A DNA stretch of 48,044 nt from an uncultured Clostridia bacterium (GCA_944349735.1 CALVNM010000008.1:1-48044); one strand, 5' to 3'. Positions 18,786-28,104 are shown, numbered from the stretch's first letter. Notes: generated by a model from the letters alone, not told the origin. Made by a program: numbers and translations.

Positions 18786-19826
18786 TTACTCCGCCGAAGT
18801 ATATGTGATAACGGTCAATTTATGTGCGCTTATTCCGCTTACGCCGTAAATCTCGCTGCCTTTCACTACCTCGTCGGTCCCGTCCTTGACCGTAGCGGTA
18901 CCTATTTTACCGAGGTTGCCTATCGCGGACGCTAAGGCGTCGAGCAGCTCGGCATTGACCGAATTTTTATCGTCGGGATCCAACTGCCCTTCGTAATCCC
19001 CGCCGCCGGATTCAGCCGCTTTTTCGGAAAGCACGCTGAAAATGACGTCGGCAACGGCGTTCTCCATATCGTTGATACGTATGTCTGAGGGCGATACCGC
19101 GGGCTTACCTTTTCCGTCCGCGGTCAGGGTACCGTAACTCACGATATAGATCCTGTCGGGGATCTTGATAAGGAATTGCGGTATCTTCGCGCTTGACAAT
19201 GCGGTCCTGAGTTCTTCCTGTAATGACGCAAGCGAAATGCTCGCTACTATTCTGAGCGAATATCCGTCGCCGCTCGCGGCAATCGTTACTTCGTCTACAT
19301 TGGCTTGAAGGTCGCGCAGAAATTTTACTCCGGTGGAATCGGGATCGCCTTCCGCTTCGATGCCCGTTTCCATATCCTTGATCATCGAGTCGAAAATATA
19401 AGCTATGGTGGTGTCGTTATAAGTCTTGAGATATTCTTTGTCGTAGACGACTTTGTCCGAGACTATAGACGAATAATCGTAACCGCCGTTTTCTTTGACT
19501 ATATTGCTGTTGGCTGCATTATCCTGAGCCGCAGGCTTATCTACGGATTCGTTGTAACGGTTGGTCACTATCGCATCCTCGTCGGGATTCATTATACCTT
19601 TCAGCAATTTGAAAGCTTCCTTGATCTTGACGTCGGCAAGCCCGTAATCGCGCAGTGTTTTACCGTTGAGAAATTCGAGCGGCATATCCGCGATACCGAG
19701 TTTGTCGGGAGTCATGTTGAGAACGACCGCAACGGATACTCCGATGAGCGCCGCGATCAGCAAAACGACGATAATGACAGATAAACAACAGCCTTTCAGG
19801 CATTTAGGGGTTACGGGTTGCGCCAT
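18786..19826 (-). CDS. Uncharacterised membrane-anchored extracellular protein (346 aa)
   Basis: Not recognised. After a short cytoplasmic start (MAQPVTPKCLKGCC) comes a single hydrophobic segment at about 15-37, then about 305 residues predicted outside the membrane. The exterior part is acidic, alternates helix-like and strand-like stretches, and holds a low-complexity linker (NESVDKPAAQDNAANSN). No catalytic motif or wall-anchor motif was seen. The ATG at 19826 was chosen because GGAGGAG lies 4 bases upstream; the frame extends upstream to 19913 but through the promoter palindrome. It follows two large surface-protein genes in the same direction but has its own promoter, and it is translationally close to mtnN. 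A role at the cell envelope is inferred from topology only. Confidence 0.75.
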   Translation of the reverse strand: MAQPVTPKCLKGCCLSVIIVVLLIAALIGVSVAVVLNMTPDKLGIADMPLEFLNGKTLRDYGLADVKIKEAFKLLKGIMNPDEDAIVTNRYNESVDKPAAQDNAANSNIVKENGGYDYSSIVSDKVVYDKEYLKTYNDTTIAYIFDSMIKDMETGIEAEGDPDSTGVKFLRDLQANVDEVTIAASGDGYSLRIVASISLASLQEELRTALSSAKIPQFLIKIPDRIYIVSYGTLTADGKGKPAVSPSDIRINDMENAVADVIFSVLSEKAAESGGGDYEGQLDPDDKNSVNAELLDALASAIGNLGKIGTATVKDGTDEVVKGSEIYGVSGISAHKLTVITYTSAE

Positions 19827-19841
19827 ATTTCTCCTCCGTGA

Positions 19842-19857
19842 ACGCGCCTCGGCGCGT
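19842..19857 (-). other. GC-rich leader hairpin beside the ribosome binding site
   Basis: On the minus strand ACGCGC-CGAG-GCGCGT forms a 6-bp stem with a tetraloop, ending 4 bases before the SD GGAGGAG of the 346-residue membrane protein. It has no T-run and is therefore not a terminator. It may affect translation or mRNA stability. Confidence 0.5.
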
Positions 19858-19880
19858 ACGCATCGCATAAACGTTACGAT

Positions 19881-19913
19881 GACATTATCGCGTATCATAC
19901 GCGATAATGTCAA
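19881..19913 (-). promoter_or_regulatory. Promoter embedded in a perfect 31-base palindrome
   Basis: Arms GACATTATCGCGTAT (19881-19895) and its exact complement (19897-19911) flank a single base. On the minus strand the same bases supply TTGACA (19913-19908) and GATAAT (19889-19884) with an 18-base spacer, close to the sigma-A consensus. A repressor dimer bound here would cover both boxes. Predicted transcription starts about 50 bases before the membrane-protein gene. Confidence 0.75.
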
Positions 19914-19930
19914 TAGTAAACGACTTTATT

Positions 19931-22564
19931 TTATTCAATTATTTTCTGCCTTGTACCGGACGTGAGTCTGTCGTACAGAGCCTGGTCGTTGGGCACGGGG
20001 TCCCCGGGCTTGATATCGGGTTCTCTTCCGTCGGAATAGTCGGCGGAAACGAATATCGCGGGATTGGTGAAAGTCACTCCGGGGATGTTGACGAGCGCGC
20101 CGACTATGTTTTCTACCGTAGCCATATCGCCTATAGGCTTACCGTTCTCGTCGAGGAATTTCATCACCAACGCCTGCATCTTGCTGTCGTCGGAAATATG
20201 CAGCGCCGTTTCGTCCGCTATACACATGATTCCCATGGCGAATATACACGGCGAAGCGTATTCCTTATCTCCGTACTTATAGAAAAGATAATCGTTGCTC
20301 GGTTGGTTGATAACGCTGTCGGCTATTTTCGCAAGCGCTTCCGTCACCACTCTGCGGGCTTCGCCGCCGAGGTATCTTTCGCTTACCAGCGTCAGGAACG
20401 CGGCGCTGAAAGCGTTCTTGAGGTTGCCGCGCTCGACCCAATTATAAGTATCCATGAAGCCCTCCACGTAAATCTGCGGAGTAACGATCTGATTGGCGTT
20501 AGTCGCGTTTACCGCGCGCGGTATCAGCTGTACCGAAGGTCCGGTGGTGTTTTTGAAAACGTTGTTGCGGAAAGTGACCTTACAATCCGTAGCATAGAAA
20601 GGCTGTCCGTCTATCCAATCCTCGATATACTCGTAGCCCAGCTCGAAAGAGCAGTTATAGTTATCTCCGAGGATACACCCTTCGACCGTCAGGTCGTGCA
20701 AGCCGTGCGCCTGTATGCCTCTAGCGGTATTATATATTTGGCAGTATCTGAAAATCACGGGAGTGCGTATGTCTCTAAGCTGTACCATACAAGCCGTGCT
20801 TTCGGCTTCTTCGAGCGTAGGCGCTCCTTTGATGCAAAGATCCTCTATGAGAAGCTCACCGCCTATCGGCGCGTAACCGCTGGCCTGGAAAATGAACTTA
20901 ACGTCCTGTCCCGCGGCAATTTTGCAGGAGGAGTAATCGAACGTGAAACCGTTACCGTAAATACTGGAAGACAGCCCTATATTCAAACGCGTATCGTTAT
21001 AGGAGACGTCGGACTGCATAACTATCTGTTTGTCACGCATATCCGCGGCTGTACGCATCTGTTCCCAATCGTAAACGTTGACTGCGTCTTCGTCTGTCAT
21101 GTTGAAGGTAAAGCTGCGCCTTACGTTGGCTATGGGACGCTTATTCACCACCAACGTCGCCGTCACGGTGACAGACTGCCCGCGAGAGGCTTCCAGGAAG
21201 GTTATATCGACCGATTGCGTACCGTCGTTGAGAGGAGACAGCATAACGAGTTCCTCGCCGTTTTCGCCCGTTGAGACGGTCCAGGCTATATCGAACGCAT
21301 TACGGTCGTTGAGAATGCCGAAAGTGAACGTCGAAGTAAGCGAGCCGTCACTGTCGAACCAGTAATTTCCCCACTTGCGCGTCATTTGAATTCCCAATTT
21401 GGCGTCCGCGCTCTGCATCTCCAATTCAAATGCTACCGGTCTTTCGCGCACGGTAATTTCTTTTTGTCTGAATTCGCCGTTGAACGTGACGGTAAGCGTC
21501 ACGACACCGGCTTTTACGGGTATGAGTTCGCCGTACGGGCTTACGGTCATCACGGTATTGTCGCTGCTCGAATAGGAAACGCCGGAAGTGATGTCCTCGC
21601 CGCTCACGAGATAGCCTATGGTAGTGAAATAGGGACCGTTGGCGGTATAGATCGTCTCTAGGTTGTCGGTGAAGCCCCATTCGAATTCGCCGCATTCTTT
21701 GACGAGTATATCGGCGGTGACCTGTACGTCGTCGACTATGCTCGTAAGGCGGTACGTATCGTTACCGACGTACTCCACTTCAGTCTCGTCGGGAGCGACC
21801 GCGACGTGTTCTTTGATCCAGGACGAGGATACGGACGAGATGTCGGTCACGTATACCACGTCCGTATTGGCTATCGCTCTCGTGGTATCTATAGTGACCT
21901 CCGCGTGATGGATATTTCCGTCCTTGTCTTTAGCAGTCACCCTTATCTCGCCGAATCCGCGCGACACTGGAGTCACGGTACCGTTCTTGCCTACCGTTGC
22001 CACGTCCTCGAAAGTGCTGGACCATTCCGCCTCGTTGTTGCTGAGTGCGTCGATCGGATAGATGTCATAATAGAGTCTCTCTTTTCCGGTGATCTTGTAG
22101 ACGCCTTCTACGGTCTCGCCCTCGCCGTTATAAAGAGTGATGCGCTCTATCGTATCGGCGGTGACCTGTATGGTCACGGTGGCATACACGTTGATGTTCG
22201 CTTTCGCCCTTATGATAAGCTTGGTCACTCCCATTTTCTGCGGAATGAGTTTATACCTGTTCGTACTTCCTTCCACCTTCTCGAGCGACACCGCGCCGTC
22301 TCCCGCTTCTTCGTCGCGCTCGTAGATAATATCCTTGCTCGGCGTCATATTCGGAAGAATATTGACGATTATGAATTCCTCCGTATCGCGTATGTCGACT
22401 TTGATTATGTCGTCACGCTCTATGACTTTATTGGAGGAATCGCGCAATTCCATGCCGGTCGGATTGACCGGCGTCGTCATCACGATTATGGTACTTGTGA
22501 CGCTGAGCGCCAGAACCACCACTATCGGAATAACAAAAATTATCGCTATCAGAAATTTCTTCAT
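19931..22564 (-). CDS. Membrane-anchored Ig-like/beta-helix surface protein, paralog B (877 aa)
   Basis: An 877-residue extracellular protein with one N-terminal hydrophobic segment at about 4-29 (MKKFLIAIIFVIPIVVVLAL), and no lipobox or cell-wall sorting signal. Two Big_2-like bacterial Ig units are recognisable by their endings (GTVTPVSRGFGEIRVTAKD and GELIPVKAGVVTLTVTFNG). A block QSADAKLGIQMTRKWGNYW follows, then a parallel beta-helix-like region (IYGNGFTFDY, VIFRYCQIYNTARGIQAHG, LTVEGCILGDNYNC, VTFRNNVFKN). The C-terminus carries PDIKPGDPVPNDQALYDRLT. It is a tandem paralog of the upstream gene: about 40 of the first 60 residues are identical by eye. The right-handed helix resembles polysaccharide-binding or lyase folds, but no catalytic residues can be assigned. 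Start 22564 has a weak AGGTAG SD and lies 34 bases after the paralog. Confidence 0.8.
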   Translation of the reverse strand: MKKFLIAIIFVIPIVVVLALSVTSTIIVMTTPVNPTGMELRDSSNKVIERDDIIKVDIRDTEEFIIVNILPNMTPSKDIIYERDEEAGDGAVSLEKVEGSTNRYKLIPQKMGVTKLIIRAKANINVYATVTIQVTADTIERITLYNGEGETVEGVYKITGKERLYYDIYPIDALSNNEAEWSSTFEDVATVGKNGTVTPVSRGFGEIRVTAKDKDGNIHHAEVTIDTTRAIANTDVVYVTDISSVSSSWIKEHVAVAPDETEVEYVGNDTYRLTSIVDDVQVTADILVKECGEFEWGFTDNLETIYTANGPYFTTIGYLVSGEDITSGVSYSSSDNTVMTVSPYGELIPVKAGVVTLTVTFNGEFRQKEITVRERPVAFELEMQSADAKLGIQMTRKWGNYWFDSDGSLTSTFTFGILNDRNAFDIAWTVSTGENGEELVMLSPLNDGTQSVDITFLEASRGQSVTVTATLVVNKRPIANVRRSFTFNMTDEDAVNVYDWEQMRTAADMRDKQIVMQSDVSYNDTRLNIGLSSSIYGNGFTFDYSSCKIAAGQDVKFIFQASGYAPIGGELLIEDLCIKGAPTLEEAESTACMVQLRDIRTPVIFRYCQIYNTARGIQAHGLHDLTVEGCILGDNYNCSFELGYEYIEDWIDGQPFYATDCKVTFRNNVFKNTTGPSVQLIPRAVNATNANQIVTPQIYVEGFMDTYNWVERGNLKNAFSAAFLTLVSERYLGGEARRVVTEALAKIADSVINQPSNDYLFYKYGDKEYASPCIFAMGIMCIADETALHISDDSKMQALVMKFLDENGKPIGDMATVENIVGALVNIPGVTFTNPAIFVSADYSDGREPDIKPGDPVPNDQALYDRLTSGTRQKIIE

Positions 22565-22598
22565 ACTTTTCTACCTGTTTATCGTAATTTCGCCTTAT

Positions 22599-25388
22599 TT
22601 ACGCTTTACCCGTAAGTTTGGCGTATAATTCCCGGCTGTTAGGCACCGGGTCTCCCGGCTTGATCTCCGGCTCACCGTGCGAGAAGTCGTTACATATGAG
22701 ATATGAGGGCTTAGAAATGGAAGATATTTTCGGGTATATCATCCTGACCGCGCTCTCTATTGCCTGAAGGCTTCCTATCGTCTTGCCGTTTTCGTCGCGG
22801 AACGGGAGCGTCCGGGCGCTTACGTCGTCCGAGTTTATGGTTACCGTGGCGGGATCCCACGTGAGAGGTGCTCCCAATCCCATGATGCCGAGCGACGTAT
22901 ATTCTTTACCGCCGTACGAGTAGAACAGCGAATCGAGACTGTGATGTTTGACGACTTCGCTTACGATGTTGGCGAAACTGTCCTTGAACATATTTATAAG
23001 TGCTTCGCCCGCGCCGTCGGATTCGTTGGCAGCGAGTTCGACGAGATATTTGAGTATGAATATCGACAGCATGTCGCTGAACTCCTCTCTCGTCTTCCAG
23101 TTGTAGATGTCGCAGGTGCCTTCTATGGTAAGGTTGGGCGCGCAGTTCATGTCGAAGGACTCTTTATACGCAGGCGACGCGAAAACCGCCGCAGGCGCGC
23201 CGTGCATCTTGAATACGTTATTACGAAGAGTAACGTTGGAGCCGTCCGCGCCGAATTTCCTTTGATCCACGCCGTAATAATATGCCAGTATGCCGTGACG
23301 AGCGTTATCGCCGAATATACATCCTTCTATGAGAAGATCGTTTATATAGCCCAACTCAACGCCTTTGTCCGCATTGTAGACCTGAAGGAATCTGAGATTG
23401 ACAGGGGGATCGCGCGGTATGTCTTTTTTATCGGGTTCGATCTCGCCCCAGAGCATTTCGATATATAATACCGCGTTTCTGCCGTCGGCTTCTTCGAGCG
23501 TCGCCGCGCAGCGCATGGAAATATCGACGAAATCGAGAGTGTATTGCGTAAACGGTATACCCGCCGCCGCATTGGCTGCGAAAAGCTCGGCATGGGCTTC
23601 GTTATAAGCTTTTATTTCCTGCCACACGTTACCGTAATTGAATCTCAGAAGACCGCCCTGGAATCCGAGCTGTCTTCTGACCTCTTCCGACTCGGGAACG
23701 CCGGCTCCGTCATAAAGGAATCCGTTGCCGTATATGCCGCCGCGTATGTTGTCGACCACGTGCTCGGCATAAATATCCTGCTGCATCACGCAGTCATAAC
23801 AGGAGAAGCGCTCTCCGCCGCCCCATTTCGCATCCTGCGAAAGGATCATGGCGACCTCGGCGAAATCGTATACGTTGACGGTCTCTTTTTTTATATTGAA
23901 GTTGAACGTGAAACTGCGTTTGACGGAATTTATCTCGCGGTTGTCTACTACGAGGACGGCGGTGACCGTTACCGACTTACCGAGACAGCTCTCGAGGAAG
24001 GTGAGCGTTATGCCCTGCGTTCCGTCGTTGCGTCTTAAGAACGTAGCCAGTTCTTCGCCGTCAGCGCCCGACGAGACGCTCCAGTTCACGTCGAAATTGT
24101 TTTTATCGTTAGCTATACCGAAATCGTACGAGGAAGTAAGTTCGCCCGAATCGGTAAGCCAGTAATAACCCCATACTCTCGTCATCTGAATGCCAAGTTT
24201 CGCATCAGCCGACTGCAACGAAAGATCGAAAGAAGCGGGACGTTCCCTTACCGTTATCTCGATCTGTCTGAACGAGTTGCCGTAGGCCGCTCTGAGAACC
24301 GCTCTGCCGGCTTTCAGCGGCGTTATTATGCCGTTTTCCGTTACGGTGGCTATATCGGGCGTATCGCTCGAATAAACAAGCTCGTAGGCGTCGTCTGCTT
24401 CCTCGTCGTCCTCGCCCTCTTCCGTCTCCACGGGCGTCTTTACGACCACGTCTGCTATCAAATGCGCAGGTCCGTTGCCGGTATATAAGGTTTCCGGCGC
24501 GTTGAGGAACACGATCTCGCCTTCCGCGCAGCCGATCACTTCGACCTCTTCGCTAGCTCCGTTATCGCTGCGGGTAAGCACATACGTGCCTTTAGCCGTG
24601 CGCGTTACTTCTGTAACGGCCGGATTGACCGCAATGTTCTCCTTTACCCAAGACAAGGTTATCTCGTCAGCGGTATAAGTAGTCTTCGAGCGCGCCGCGC
24701 AACCTTCGGTATTTACTATTATCATCGCGCTGTGCGTCTCGCCCGCCTTGTCTCTCACGACGGCTTCTATGCCCGCACTGCCGTCGCCTACCGGCGACAC
24801 GTTGCCGTTGGCGTCGACCGTAGCCACTTTCGAATCGGACGATCGCCATATCACTCCGCTAGCATTCATCGCGTCTACGGGATAGACGTCAAGGAAGAAT
24901 CTCTCCTGACCCTTGAGATCGTACTCGTTGCCGACAGGCTCGCCCGCCGAATTGTATATGACCGCGGTCTCCACGGAATCAGAAGTCACCTGTATCGTCA
25001 AAACGCGGTAGACGTTGATATTGGCTTTGGCGCGTATGACTATCTGAGTTACACCGGCGCGGACGGGCACGATCGAATATCGGTTGGAGCTGCCCTCGAC
25101 TTTCTCGAGTTCCGCCTTGCCCGAGCCGTATTCCTCCTCCCGTTCGTAAACGATGCTCTTGTCGGGAGTCATGGTCGGGAAAATATCGACTATGATGAAT
25201 TCGTCGGTTTCGCTTATGTCTACTTTGAGTATCGCGTTGTCCTCAATTATTTCGTTATCTGAATTGCGCAACTGCATTTCCGAGGGGTTGACCGGCGTCG
25301 CCATGAGGATGATGTCGCTCGTGACGCTCAATGCCAGCACGACCACTATAGGAATTATGCAGATAACGCAGATCAAAAATTTTTTCAT
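22599..25388 (-). CDS. Membrane-anchored Ig-like/beta-helix surface protein, paralog A (929 aa)
   Basis: A 929-residue paralog of the next gene, with the same layout: N-terminal membrane segment (about 4-29), two Big_2-like Ig units (GNVSPVGDGSAGIEAVVRD; GIITPLKAGRAVLRAAYGN), the shared block QSADAKLGIQMTRVWGYYW, a beta-helix-like part (LRFLQVYNADKGVELGYIN, LLIEGCIFGDNARHG, VTLRNNVFKMHG) and the shared C-terminal PEIKPGDPVPNSRELYAKLT. An acidic insert (EEGEDDEEADDAYE) lies in the second Ig unit. The start at 25388 has AGGA 11 bases upstream. It is the third gene downstream of a good promoter at 27991-27963, after an ABC ATPase and permease, with a gap of 78 bases, so co-transcription with the transporter is likely. 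Function is unknown beyond a surface location. Confidence 0.8.
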   Translation of the reverse strand: MKKFLICVICIIPIVVVLALSVTSDIILMATPVNPSEMQLRNSDNEIIEDNAILKVDISETDEFIIVDIFPTMTPDKSIVYEREEEYGSGKAELEKVEGSSNRYSIVPVRAGVTQIVIRAKANINVYRVLTIQVTSDSVETAVIYNSAGEPVGNEYDLKGQERFFLDVYPVDAMNASGVIWRSSDSKVATVDANGNVSPVGDGSAGIEAVVRDKAGETHSAMIIVNTEGCAARSKTTYTADEITLSWVKENIAVNPAVTEVTRTAKGTYVLTRSDNGASEEVEVIGCAEGEIVFLNAPETLYTGNGPAHLIADVVVKTPVETEEGEDDEEADDAYELVYSSDTPDIATVTENGIITPLKAGRAVLRAAYGNSFRQIEITVRERPASFDLSLQSADAKLGIQMTRVWGYYWLTDSGELTSSYDFGIANDKNNFDVNWSVSSGADGEELATFLRRNDGTQGITLTFLESCLGKSVTVTAVLVVDNREINSVKRSFTFNFNIKKETVNVYDFAEVAMILSQDAKWGGGERFSCYDCVMQQDIYAEHVVDNIRGGIYGNGFLYDGAGVPESEEVRRQLGFQGGLLRFNYGNVWQEIKAYNEAHAELFAANAAAGIPFTQYTLDFVDISMRCAATLEEADGRNAVLYIEMLWGEIEPDKKDIPRDPPVNLRFLQVYNADKGVELGYINDLLIEGCIFGDNARHGILAYYYGVDQRKFGADGSNVTLRNNVFKMHGAPAAVFASPAYKESFDMNCAPNLTIEGTCDIYNWKTREEFSDMLSIFILKYLVELAANESDGAGEALINMFKDSFANIVSEVVKHHSLDSLFYSYGGKEYTSLGIMGLGAPLTWDPATVTINSDDVSARTLPFRDENGKTIGSLQAIESAVRMIYPKISSISKPSYLICNDFSHGEPEIKPGDPVPNSRELYAKLTGKA

Positions 25389-25466
25389 CGTTACTGTTTC
25401 CTGTTGTTTTTATGATTTTTAATTTTTTCACCTTTCTCCGGTAGCCCTAATATCGCGTTTGGGTTA

Positions 25467-27116
25467 CTATTTTGCAATCTTATTGTACGCATGTTTCAAC
25501 CTGAACAAATAGCCGAAAATCGAAAGCAAAAGCAATGCAGCGGCTATTCCGGAGCATACGTAGAACATCAGTTCGCCGGTGAATTCGATGATATATTCCT
25601 GCACCGTGAACGCCAGTTTGATGTCTGCAAGATAAGAAAGGAGCATGCAAAGTATCCCTTCGGTGAGCGCCACTGCGAAACCCGCCGCCACCGAGAGAGT
25701 GGTACTTGCGTTATTGTTGACGACCTCGCCTTCTCCCGAAAGGTTGAAGTACGGTCTGTTGATATCCATCCTCATCGAGATGAGGGTAAGCGCTATCGAG
25801 CAGCTTTCCGACACGGCGAACAGCCACGCCGAAGTGGTCAGATCGAACTGCTTGGTGAGGTACAGCACGAGCGCGCACACCCCGTTGGCGAGAGCGGATA
25901 CAATCACGTACATCACGAACTTAGCCGCAAGCTGGGTATGCACCGACACGGGAGCGACCTTGGTATGATAGAAGTTATCGCCTTCTCTGCTTGTAGACGT
26001 CGCGGCAAAGGAAGTGATGACCGTCGCAAAAATGAGCATGACGAGCAACGACATGCCGAGCGCTATCTGTTCTCCTATCTGATTCTGTCCGAGCTGTATG
26101 GTGATGTTGTTGCAGAAATACACCATGACCGGCATCGCACAGGCAAGCACGAAGTACTGGAAAGAATAGTTGACCGAGCGGAACACCTGGAGGAATTCCT
26201 TATGGAGAAGCGTAAAGAATATCGGTCTAACTCTGTTACGGGTGACGTGACGGAAAGCGCTGCCTTCGACTTCGACGTTATTCAGGAGCGTTTTCGGATA
26301 AAGTTTGACTATTACGAGTATAGTTCCTATCAGAGTTAGCCCCGTTAACATGATCAGCACGGGATATGCGATATACAGTTCCTCCCCCACCATTATGTCC
26401 GCAAAATACTTCATGGGTATGAGATATTTACAGACGTTGGTGACTGATTCGACTATTTTATCGTCGAAAACGGAAAATTCCTTGTCGTTCATGAAGGTTA
26501 CCATACTGTTGAACAGCACCATATACACCGCAAAAAGCACCGTTACGAGTACCGCGAGTCCTATGATGATCAACGCGAATTTATTGCGTATCTTATTGGT
26601 AAGCTGCATGATCGGTATGGCGAGGATGTTGCTTAAGAAGAACGGTATAAGCACGAGGAAGACGATCGGCACCGGTATGGTAACGTAGAACGCCGTTCCC
26701 AATCCGCTCACCTGCGCGTATGCCACCAGGAAGGGCGCGACTATTATCGCGGTGATCAAAGTCTGGTTAATGAACAGGAAAAGGGTCTTGCTTATGAAAA
26801 CCTCTTCGCCCGACACGGGATAACGCATAAGTATCTCGTTATCGCCTTTATAGTACAGAACTTTGATGTTGCTGCTTATACCGGTGATACACATGAAAAG
26901 GAATACCGCCGAGAGGAGCATGACGAGCGCCTCGTAGATCATACCCGCCTTATCGAACATTTCGAAAAATAGCTCCGCGACCCAGTACACGCCGTAGACC
27001 ACGCCTGCAAGCAGTACGAGCGTCGCAAAAAGTTTGAAATACGACTTAGCACTGTTGAGAGAATAATTGGAAAATTTATTTTTGATTTCCAGTTTTAATA
27101 ATGTTTTGATATTCAT
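25467..27116 (-). CDS. ABC-2-type transporter permease (549 aa)
   Basis: A 549-residue polytopic membrane protein with about twelve hydrophobic segments in two halves, separated by a hydrophilic stretch near residues 285-310 (VEVEGSAFRHVTRNRVRP). This resembles large ABC-2-type export permeases in which one polypeptide carries both halves. It begins MNIKTLLKLEIKNKFSNYSL with an amphipathic start before the first helix at about 31-50, and ends in basic residues (RLKHAYNKIAK) inside the cell. The start is 23 bases after the ATPase gene, so the pair forms one transporter. The substrate is unknown; position ahead of two surface-protein paralogs suggests an envelope role but does not prove it. Confidence 0.85.
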   Translation of the reverse strand: MNIKTLLKLEIKNKFSNYSLNSAKSYFKLFATLVLLAGVVYGVYWVAELFFEMFDKAGMIYEALVMLLSAVFLFMCITGISSNIKVLYYKGDNEILMRYPVSGEEVFISKTLFLFINQTLITAIIVAPFLVAYAQVSGLGTAFYVTIPVPIVFLVLIPFFLSNILAIPIMQLTNKIRNKFALIIIGLAVLVTVLFAVYMVLFNSMVTFMNDKEFSVFDDKIVESVTNVCKYLIPMKYFADIMVGEELYIAYPVLIMLTGLTLIGTILVIVKLYPKTLLNNVEVEGSAFRHVTRNRVRPIFFTLLHKEFLQVFRSVNYSFQYFVLACAMPVMVYFCNNITIQLGQNQIGEQIALGMSLLVMLIFATVITSFAATSTSREGDNFYHTKVAPVSVHTQLAAKFVMYVIVSALANGVCALVLYLTKQFDLTTSAWLFAVSESCSIALTLISMRMDINRPYFNLSGEGEVVNNNASTTLSVAAGFAVALTEGILCMLLSYLADIKLAFTVQEYIIEFTGELMFYVCSGIAAALLLLSIFGYLFRLKHAYNKIAK

Positions 27117-27139
27117 AGCTTATTCTTAATTCCCCGTAA

Positions 27140-27895
27140 TCAGTTTCTGCGGAGCAAAGTCATTTCGTTGATATGATCCTGCTCCGTCGCCGTGATCTCG
27201 CAGAAAGTTTTTTCGAGAGTCTCTTTGTTGCCTTTTACATGCAGGTCTATAACGTCCTGAAGTTTACCGTCCTTGATTATCGCGGCGCGGTCGCAGATTT
27301 TGGCAACGAGGTCGAGGTTGTGGCTGGAGAAGAAAACGGTGTTCCCTTCCGCGCAGTGGTCGTCCATCCTCTTCAGTATCTCCACCATCGACTGGTGGTC
27401 GAGTCCCATCATCGGCTCGTCCAGCACCCACAGCTTGGGATTGTGTATAAGCGCGGCGATGATGCAGATCTTCTGTTTCATACCGTGAGAATACGATTTG
27501 ATCTGGTTGTCGACGGCTTTGGTAAGCTTGAACTGGCTTACGTATCTGTCGAAACGTTCGTCGCGGTCGCGCTTGCTTACCTTATAGAGATCCGCGGTAT
27601 AGTTGACATACTCTCTGCCGGTAAGTTTCTCGTATACGGAATGGTTGTCCGGAACGTATCCCATATTGAGTTTCGCGTTGATGGGATCTTTGGCGATGTC
27701 GTATCCGCAGATCGTTATTTTACCGGAGTTGAACGGATAAATACCCGTAAGACACTTGATCGTAGTCGATTTTCCCGCGCCGTTCTGACCGAGGAATCCG
27801 AATATCTCACCGGGGCGCAGCGACAGATTGAGATCTTCCACGGAGAACCTTTCGGAGTTCATATATTTCTTATAAAGATGGCTGATTTCGAGCAT
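27140..27895 (-). CDS. ABC transporter ATP-binding protein
   Basis: A 251-residue nucleotide-binding subunit. Walker A GQNGAGKS at 36-43, a degenerate signature YSHGMKQK in place of LSGGQ, Walker B LWVLDEPMMGLD and switch histidine in SSHNLD are all present. The SHGMKQK form of the signature is usual among ABC-2 export ATPases such as those of the CcmA/YhaQ type, which fits the permease next to it. Both are expected to form an exporter or envelope-remodelling complex. The ATG at 27895 has an AAAAGGAG site just upstream. It is the first gene after a near-consensus promoter and leads the operon that runs into the two surface-protein genes. Confidence 0.92.
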   Translation of the reverse strand: MLEISHLYKKYMNSERFSVEDLNLSLRPGEIFGFLGQNGAGKSTTIKCLTGIYPFNSGKITICGYDIAKDPINAKLNMGYVPDNHSVYEKLTGREYVNYTADLYKVSKRDRDERFDRYVSQFKLTKAVDNQIKSYSHGMKQKICIIAALIHNPKLWVLDEPMMGLDHQSMVEILKRMDDHCAEGNTVFFSSHNLDLVAKICDRAAIIKDGKLQDVIDLHVKGNKETLEKTFCEITATEQDHINEMTLLRRN

Positions 27896-27962
27896 ATTTT
27901 CTCCTTTTATTACGCGTGCATACTCATACGCGCGCGCGTATTATTATTGTAATATTATCAAG

Positions 27963-27991
27963 AGTTTATCATATATAATATACTATGTCAA
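27963..27991 (-). promoter_or_regulatory. Sigma-A promoter of the ABC/surface-protein operon
   Basis: On the minus strand TTGACA (27991-27986) and TAAACT (27968-27963) are separated by exactly 17 bases. The leader of about 60 bases contains TACGCG-N16-CGCGTA (around 27937-27910), a possible hairpin ending 4 bases before the SD AAGGAG. Confidence 0.75.
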
Positions 27992-28075
27992 CCGATTTGC
28001 CCTACCAATTTATAGCGCGTAGTCCCCGGTAAGGGTTTAAGGTATCCGTAATGCGCTTTTCGGGAGAAAATAGCG

Positions 28076-28104
28076 TTGCATTTGCAGTGATTATGTGGTA
28101 AAAT
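28076..28104 (+). promoter_or_regulatory. Sigma-A promoter of nagB
   Basis: TTGCAT (28076-28081) and TAAAAT (28099-28104) are separated by 17 bases. Predicted transcription starts about 30 bases before the nagB ATG. I saw no cre-like or DasR/NagR-like dyad overlapping it. Confidence 0.7.

Noticed and set aside
27900..27945. Possible second copy of the 19881 palindrome, because both contain CGCGTATGA
   Set aside because: Only the nine-base core is shared; the arms here are TACGCG with a 16-base interval and do not overlap promoter boxes.
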